Shown here in pieces: positions 60,087 through 64,000 of a DNA stretch of 64,000 bases (its first letter is position 1; each line of letters starts with the position of its first letter). The DNA comes from Yinghuangia elevatio (GTDB lineage Bacteria > Actinomycetota > Actinomycetes > Streptomycetales > Streptomycetaceae). The stretch lies in the NCBI RefSeq assembly GCF_040649515.1, contig NZ_JBEZFP010000009.1, positions 1 through 64,000 on the forward strand, read 5' to 3'. The position numbers and the translations under genes were made by a program. The notes beneath the pieces were generated by a model. The model made no database searches, was not told where the DNA came from, and saw only the letters and a list, made by a program, of their open reading frames with translations.

Positions 60087-60590
60087 CTATGCGGACGGTG
60101 CGCCCGGGATCGGGAAGATCATGCACGTGCTCGTGGCGTGGCCGAGCAGCCGGTCGCGGGAGTCGAGCAGTTCGGCCTCCGCCATCGCGGTGCGGCGCCC
60201 CTGGGTGCGGACGCGCCCGACCGCGCGGATCCGGCCGGTGTCGAAGCCGATCGGCCGCAGGAAGCGGGTCGACAGGTCGAGCGAGGTGTAGGCCATGCCG
60301 GCCGGCAGGGTGGTGTGCACCGCGCAGCCCGCCGCGGAGTCGAGCAGCGTCGCGTACACCCCGCCGTGCACGCTGCCGATCGGGTTGTAGTGCTCCTCGC
60401 CGGGTGTCATCGAGAACACGGCGCGCCCGTGCTCGACTTCGTCGAGGGTGAAGCCGAGCGTCGCGGCGATCGGCGGCGCCGGGAAACGGCCCGCGATCAT
60501 CGCGTTCAGGAACTCCAGGCCCGCCATCGACGCGGCGCCTTCGGCGGTCACTGCCGGGTCGTCCCATGAATACGTGCGCGACCTGCCCAT
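60087..60590 (-). CDS. PaaI-type hotdog thioesterase
   Basis: A 167-aa acyl-CoA thioesterase of the PaaI/4HBT group. GSVHGGVYATLLDSAAGCAVHTTL holds the active-site motif (HGG plus D), with YTSLDLSTRFLRPIG and LGHATSTCMIFPI following. It hydrolyses small or aromatic acyl-CoAs. The ATG at 60590 has GAGGAG 6 nt upstream. First gene of a two-gene unit with DinB. The HxlR gene is divergent. Confidence 0.85.
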   Translation of the reverse strand: MGRSRTYSWDDPAVTAEGAASMAGLEFLNAMIAGRFPAPPIAATLGFTLDEVEHGRAVFSMTPGEEHYNPIGSVHGGVYATLLDSAAGCAVHTTLPAGMAYTSLDLSTRFLRPIGFDTGRIRAVGRVRTQGRRTAMAEAELLDSRDRLLGHATSTCMIFPIPGAPSA

Positions 60591-60615
60591 GCTCAGCTCC
60601 TCGGACTCCACTCTG

Positions 60616-60638
60616 CTGGCTGCTAAAAATGAAGCCAG
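60616..60638. promoter_or_regulatory. HxlR operator candidate
   Basis: Inverted repeat CTGGCT (60616-60621) and AGCCAG (60633-60638), 11-bp spacer, between the PaaI-type and HxlR start regions. TACCAT (60644-60649) is the leaderless-type -10 box 6 nt before the HxlR ATG. Confidence 0.5.
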
Positions 60639-60655
60639 GTGAGTACCATACCCCC

Positions 60656-61177
60656 ATGGACACCCGCGCGGACAACCCGGTGGAGCCGCCCGCAGACCTC
60701 GGATGGCTGGGCATCGACCCGGAGAACTGCCCGGTCCGGCGCACGCTGGACGTGGTGGGCGAGAAGTGGTCGCTGCTGATCCTGCGCGACGCGGTCAACG
60801 GCGTACGCCGGTTCGACGACTTCCGGCGCCACGTCGGCATGTCCGAGGCCGTACTCGCCGACCGGCTGCGCAAGCTGGTCGCGGGCGGCCTGCTGGAGAC
60901 CCGCCCCTACCGTGAGCCGGGCACCCGGTCGCGCCTGGAGTACCGGGTGACGGCCAAGGGATGGGAGCTGTGGCCGGTGCTGCTCGCCCTCAAGCAGTTC
61001 GGCGACCGGCACCACGGCGACCCGGTCGGCCTCATGCTCGACATCCGGCACGCCGACTGCGGTGCGCCGGTACGCGTGGTCGTGGAATGCGCGGACGGGC
61101 ACACGCACCTGACGAACCGCGACGTCACCGTCCACCCGGGCCCTGCCGCGCGCCCGTTCGCCGAGCCCCGTCACTGA
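60656..61177 (+). CDS. HxlR-family transcriptional regulator
   Basis: A 173-aa winged-helix HxlR protein. CPVRRTLDVVGEKWSLLILRDA is the family signature with the redox-type Cys at residue 26, and SEAVLADRLRKLVAGGLLETRPYREPG the recognition helix and wing. The C-terminal half (RHADCGAPVRVVVECADG) carries two more Cys. It probably responds to aldehydes or oxidants and controls the divergent PaaI/DinB unit (inference). Start is given by the TACCAT box. Confidence 0.85.
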   Translation: MDTRADNPVEPPADLGWLGIDPENCPVRRTLDVVGEKWSLLILRDAVNGVRRFDDFRRHVGMSEAVLADRLRKLVAGGLLETRPYREPGTRSRLEYRVTAKGWELWPVLLALKQFGDRHHGDPVGLMLDIRHADCGAPVRVVVECADGHTHLTNRDVTVHPGPAARPFAEPRH

Positions 61178-61190
61178 GCCCCGTCAGTGA
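61171..61190. terminator. Terminator-like inverted repeat
   Basis: TCACTGA (61171-61177) and TCAGTGA (61184-61190) form a stem at the HxlR stop; surrounding CGTCACTGAG-type repeats to 61232 may extend it. Lies between converging genes. Confidence 0.4.
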
Positions 61191-61220
61191 GCCCGTCACT
61201 GAGTCCCGTCGCTGAGCCGG

Positions 61221-61811
61221 TCAGCGAGACGCGTCGTCCGCAGTGGTGGGGGAGTCCGGTTGGGGCGGGCGAACGGCGTCGTCCAGGTGGTCCAGGGCTT
61301 CCAACGCGGCGCGGGCGGCGTCGAGTTCGTCTTCGTTGAAGACGCGCACCCCCGCCCTGCGGAGCGCCGCCGCCGCGACACCCTCGCCGGTCACGCGCGT
61401 GCCGGTGAACGTGCCGTCGTACGCCTCGCGGTTCCCGCACGACGGGCTGCGTGCTTTCAGCACCGCCACCCGAATTCCGTGCCGGGCCGCCAACTCCAGG
61501 CAGATCCGGGCGCCTTCCAGGTAGGGCCCTGTCACGTCGGCGCCCTCGTGAGTGAGCACCCGTTCCGTGCCGTCGAGCACCTGGGCGCCCCGGCCCCCGG
61601 GAATCTCCGCGCGCGGCCGAGGCGTCGGCAGGCCGCCCTCGACCTCGGGGCACACGGGCACAATGCGGCCCTCCGCCTCCCAGGCCGCCAGCACCGCGAG
61701 CCGCTCCTGCGTGCCGCCGTCGTAGCGCACCCGGTGTCCGAGCAGACAGCGGCTGACCAGGACCTTGTGCTTCGTGGCGGCGGGCTTTGCGGCGGGCGTC
61801 GCGGCACCCAT
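61221..61811 (-). CDS. DUF523 family protein
   Basis: A 196-aa DUF523 protein. VLVSRCLLGHRVRYDGG, VPVCPEVEGGLPTPRPRAEI, GARICLELAARHGIRVAVLKARSPSCGNREAYDGTF are the family hallmarks, with three conserved Cys (RCLLG, VCPEV, PSCGN) that may bind an iron-sulfur cluster or zinc. Some homologues act in thiouracil desulfuration (TudS), which uses such a site to desulfurise thiouracil. ATG at 61811 with GGAGG 6 nt upstream. Confidence 0.83.
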   Translation of the reverse strand: MGAATPAAKPAATKHKVLVSRCLLGHRVRYDGGTQERLAVLAAWEAEGRIVPVCPEVEGGLPTPRPRAEIPGGRGAQVLDGTERVLTHEGADVTGPYLEGARICLELAARHGIRVAVLKARSPSCGNREAYDGTFTGTRVTGEGVAAAALRRAGVRVFNEDELDAARAALEALDHLDDAVRPPQPDSPTTADDASR

Positions 61812-61873
61812 CGGCGGCCTCCTCGCTGTTCTCCGCGGCTGTTCTCCCGGCAGCGTACGCCCGCCCGGCCGGG

Positions 61874-62869
61874 TCAGGGTTCGACCACGACCTTGATCGC
61901 GCCGGTCGAACGGTCGGCGGCGACGCGGAACGCCTCGGCGGCGTCTTCGAGCGGGAAGCGGTGCGTGATCACCGACGCGGCGATGTCCGGGCGTGCGGCG
62001 AGCATGCGCGCGGCCTGGTCGACGTCGCGGACGCCGTGCTCGTCGGCGCCGTACGCCATCGACATCACGACGCGCGCCTCCTTCAGGAACGACGGAAGGA
62101 ACGGCAGTGGCAGGTCGCCTGCGTGCAGCGCCGCGATCGACAGCGTGCCGCCGGGCGCCAGCAGGCCGACCGCGTCGGCGAGGGCTCCCGCGGTTCCGGC
62201 GGCGTCGATGACGACGTCGTAGCCGCCGGCGCCGGACGCGGCGTCCGACACGATGGCCGCGCCGAGTCGCCGTCCGACCTCGACCCGCTCGATCCGCCTT
62301 GCCGAGAGCGCCACTTCGGACGCTCCGAGCGCCTGTGCGGCGGCGACCGCGAGCAGGCCGATCGCGCCGCCGCCGACCACCGCCACCCGGCTCCCGGGGG
62401 CGACGCCCGCGAGGCGCGCGGCACGCCACGCCACGGCGGACGGTTCGACCAGGCAGGCGTCGCGGACCGCGAGGCCGTCGGGGAGCGGGACGAGGGCGGT
62501 CGCGGGAACGGCGTACCGCTCGGCCATGCCGCCGTCGATCGTCATGCCCGGCACGCGCAGGTGCACGTCGACGCACCGGTTGCGGTGCCCGGCGGCGCAC
62601 TGGGCGCAGGTGCCGCAGCCGAAGACCGCCTCGACGGCGTACGCCGCGCCGTCGGCGCCGATGCCCGCGAGTTCGTGCCCGAGCAGCAGGGTGCTCCCCA
62701 TCGCGAGGTACCCGAGGTCGGACCCGCAGATTCCGGCCGCGACGAGTTCGATCTCGCGGTCCGCACCCGGTACGCACGGCACATCGGCGACGTCGACCAC
62801 TTCGACGGCCACGCCGCCGCCATCCGCGCCAGTGCCTGTCCCCGTCGCCTTGCCCCGCACTGCGCGCAT
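61874..62869 (-). CDS. Zinc-dependent alcohol dehydrogenase (MDR)
   Basis: A 331-aa medium-chain dehydrogenase. Catalytic zinc ligands start GICGSDLG and include the H-E of GHELAG; the structural zinc loop is CGTCAQCAAGHRNRC with four Cys. GGGAIGLLAVAAAQALGA is the NAD-binding Rossmann motif. Likely an alcohol, threonine or sorbitol-type dehydrogenase. Start 62869 gives the usual family N-terminus MRAV; ATG 62908 is an alternative with 13 more residues. Confidence 0.82.
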   Translation of the reverse strand: MRAVRGKATGTGTGADGGGVAVEVVDVADVPCVPGADREIELVAAGICGSDLGYLAMGSTLLLGHELAGIGADGAAYAVEAVFGCGTCAQCAAGHRNRCVDVHLRVPGMTIDGGMAERYAVPATALVPLPDGLAVRDACLVEPSAVAWRAARLAGVAPGSRVAVVGGGAIGLLAVAAAQALGASEVALSARRIERVEVGRRLGAAIVSDAASGAGGYDVVIDAAGTAGALADAVGLLAPGGTLSIAALHAGDLPLPFLPSFLKEARVVMSMAYGADEHGVRDVDQAARMLAARPDIAASVITHRFPLEDAAEAFRVAADRSTGAIKVVVEP

Positions 62870-63054
62870 GTCCGCCGCCGCCCTCTCAGTGTTCGGACTC
62901 TCCGTCATCGTGGTCGAGATATCGAACCACGTCGGGCTTGCGGGGTGACGCCCGGATGGCTCCGCCCGGTTGCCGGGGCAGATGGGGCGTGTGAGGTTGG
63001 TGGTGATTTGTGGTTGTTTATGGCCATAGGCAAAGCGCGGCGAAGTGAGGTCCT

Positions 63055-63498
63055 GTGAAGCGCCGACTGTGTGCGGCGGCCCTGTCCGCGGCCGTCCTGG
63101 TGTCCGTTTCCGCATGCTCGGACGACGACGAGTCTCCCGAGGCGAAGGCGTCCAAGTCGGCCAGTGCGGCGGCCACCGCGGCCTGCGGCGACCTGGACCG
63201 GTTGAAAAAGGACACCGACTCCCTGACCTCGCTGGACCCCGCGACCACCAGCAAGGACGAGGTGAAGAGTTCGGTCGACAAGGTCACCGACGACCTGTCG
63301 TCGCTGGCCGAATCGTCGGGCGACCTCAACTCGGCGGCCGGAGCCGCGGTCAAGGCGGCGGCCGACGCGGTCAAGTCCGTGCTCGAGTCGGTCGGGGACA
63401 GTTCGACCGTCCAGCAGACCGTCGACGCGCTGAAGGTTCCGCTGGAGACCTTGAGTGGCACGCTGTCCAGCGCCCGCAGTGGCCTCAAGTGCCCGTAG
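63055..63498 (+). CDS. Small helical lipoprotein
   Basis: A 147-aa lipoprotein. Signal peptide MKRRLCAAALSAAVLVSVSAC with lipobox VSAC (Cys21) is followed by an acidic SDDDESPEAK linker and an Ala/Ser/Lys/Asp-rich helical domain with a Cys pair (TAACGDLD and LKCP at the end). Resembles small actinomycete surface lipoproteins of unknown role. GTG at 63055 has GAGG 5 nt upstream. Confidence 0.7.
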   Translation: MKRRLCAAALSAAVLVSVSACSDDDESPEAKASKSASAAATAACGDLDRLKKDTDSLTSLDPATTSKDEVKSSVDKVTDDLSSLAESSGDLNSAAGAAVKAAADAVKSVLESVGDSSTVQQTVDALKVPLETLSGTLSSARSGLKCP

Positions 63499-63664
63499 CG
63501 GACCCGACGACGTCACCGGATGCGACGGCCGCGACGGCCGCAACGGCGCCGGCGGCCGGGCGGGCCTTCACTTCGCGACCGCCTACCCCTAGCATGCACG
63601 AACTTTCGACACCTGGGGACGAATAGTCGTCACCAGGTCGATCGTTCGCAGGGGAGTGGTGCGT

Positions 63665-64000
63665 GTGCTGGGAGCGGACGACCTGGTGCTGTGCGCCGGG
63701 ACGGTGCTGGGCAGCGGCTTCCGTGAGCGCGCCGAGGCGGCCTCGGCCGCCGGGTTCGCCGGGATCACGCTGTGGGCGCAGGACTGGCAGCGTGCGATCG
63801 ACGAGGGGCTGACCGCCGCCGACATGCGTGCCGTCCTCGCCGACAACGGCCTCGCCATCGGCGAACTCGACGCCGTCACCGACTGGCTGCCCAAGGCCCC
63901 GGCCGCGCCGCCGGAAGCGGGCGCGGACACCGACGCGGCCGGCTTCGCCGTCCCCGCGGACGTGTTCTGGGAGATGGCCGAGGCACTCGGCGCGCGCTCG
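63665..64000 (+). CDS. Truncated sugar-phosphate isomerase/epimerase (TIM barrel)
   Basis: The gene runs off the window; 112 residues are present. It starts MLGADDLVLCAGTVLGSGFRERAEAASAAGFAGITLWAQDWQRAIDEG, the N-terminal strand and helices of a xylose-isomerase-like TIM barrel (AP endonuclease 2 family; IolE/hydroxypyruvate isomerase-like). The best start is GTG at 63665 with GGGGAG 8 nt upstream; GTG 63656 or 63659 also possible. Metal ligands lie beyond the edge. Confidence 0.7.
   Translation, partial: MLGADDLVLCAGTVLGSGFRERAEAASAAGFAGITLWAQDWQRAIDEGLTAADMRAVLADNGLAIGELDAVTDWLPKAPAAPPEAGADTDAAGFAVPADVFWEMAEALGARS

Noticed and set aside
59506..60873. One long minus-strand gene combining DinB and upstream residues
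   Set aside because: The DinB family N-terminus fits ATG 60075, and the upstream part overlaps the PaaI-type thioesterase in another frame.

Overview
The window is very GC-rich DNA (third codon positions almost all G or C) from an actinomycete, most likely a member of the Streptomycetales. Supporting signs are the many TetR, GntR, AraC, HxlR and XRE regulators, a SARP/AfsR-like regulator, a DUF574-type methyltransferase, Septum_form and DUF3558-like lipoproteins, a HelD-type RNA polymerase recycling ATPase, and many genes whose -10 box (TANNNT) lies 6-7 nt before the start codon, the signature of leaderless mRNA. I see no transposase, integrase, phage gene, CRISPR array, tRNA or rRNA. It reads as ordinary chromosome rich in accessory metabolism. 

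Layout. 0-9.6 kb: an XRE regulator divergent from methionine aminopeptidase across a four-copy 14-bp repeat, two SDRs, a membrane-anchored small protein, a secreted multidomain surface protein, a HelD-like ATPase and a Septum_form lipoprotein. 9.9-15.6 kb: an oxidative module in which a Baeyer-Villiger-type monooxygenase, an SDR and an alpha/beta hydrolase form an operon opposite a TetR gene, with an aldo-keto reductase downstream. 15.7-27 kb: single genes, namely a UBP zinc finger, a CoA-transferase, a winged-helix protein, a hotdog thioesterase, a glutamine synthetase homologue, an SGNH hydrolase, a DUF574 methyltransferase, a membrane-tethered PLC-like protein, an orphan GH3 C-terminal domain and a lipoprotein. 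27-30 kb: a sugar nucleotidyltransferase, a threonine-dehydratase-like enzyme and a DegT-fold enzyme whose PLP lysine is replaced by histidine. 30.2-38.5 kb: a tightly coupled catabolic cluster, with aldo-keto reductase-GntR on the + strand, enoyl-CoA hydratase-TauD dioxygenase-ThDP enzyme on the - strand, and amidohydrolase-acyl-CoA dehydrogenase divergent from it. Both promoter regions share ATCAT/ATGAT operator-like sequences. 38.6-45.4 kb: an imine-reductase-like enzyme with a divergent TetR gene, a STAS protein, a winged-helix regulator, GNAT, a metallophosphoesterase behind a 20-bp palindrome, VOC, AraC and an RpiB-like protein. 45.5-50.2 kb: a His-rich CPH-type P1B ATPase, a HIT protein, a frameshifted pseudogene and an Asp/Glu racemase homologue. 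50.4-59.5 kb: two DHA2-type MFS exporters, a TetR/SDR divergent pair and an AfsR-like regulator. 59.5-64 kb: DinB, PaaI-type thioesterase, HxlR, DUF523, a zinc alcohol dehydrogenase, a small lipoprotein and a truncated TIM-barrel epimerase at the edge. 

The best candidate for an undescribed functional unit is the 30.2-38.5 kb cluster: overlapping stop/start codons couple its enzymes, and a GntR gene in the cluster lies in an operon whose promoter carries the same heptamers as the divergent catabolic promoter. The 9.9-15.6 kb monooxygenase operon resembles the mycobacterial mymA locus in gene content. Starts were chosen from Shine-Dalgarno sites, -10 spacing and family N-termini; all functions are homology-style inferences from the sequence alone.
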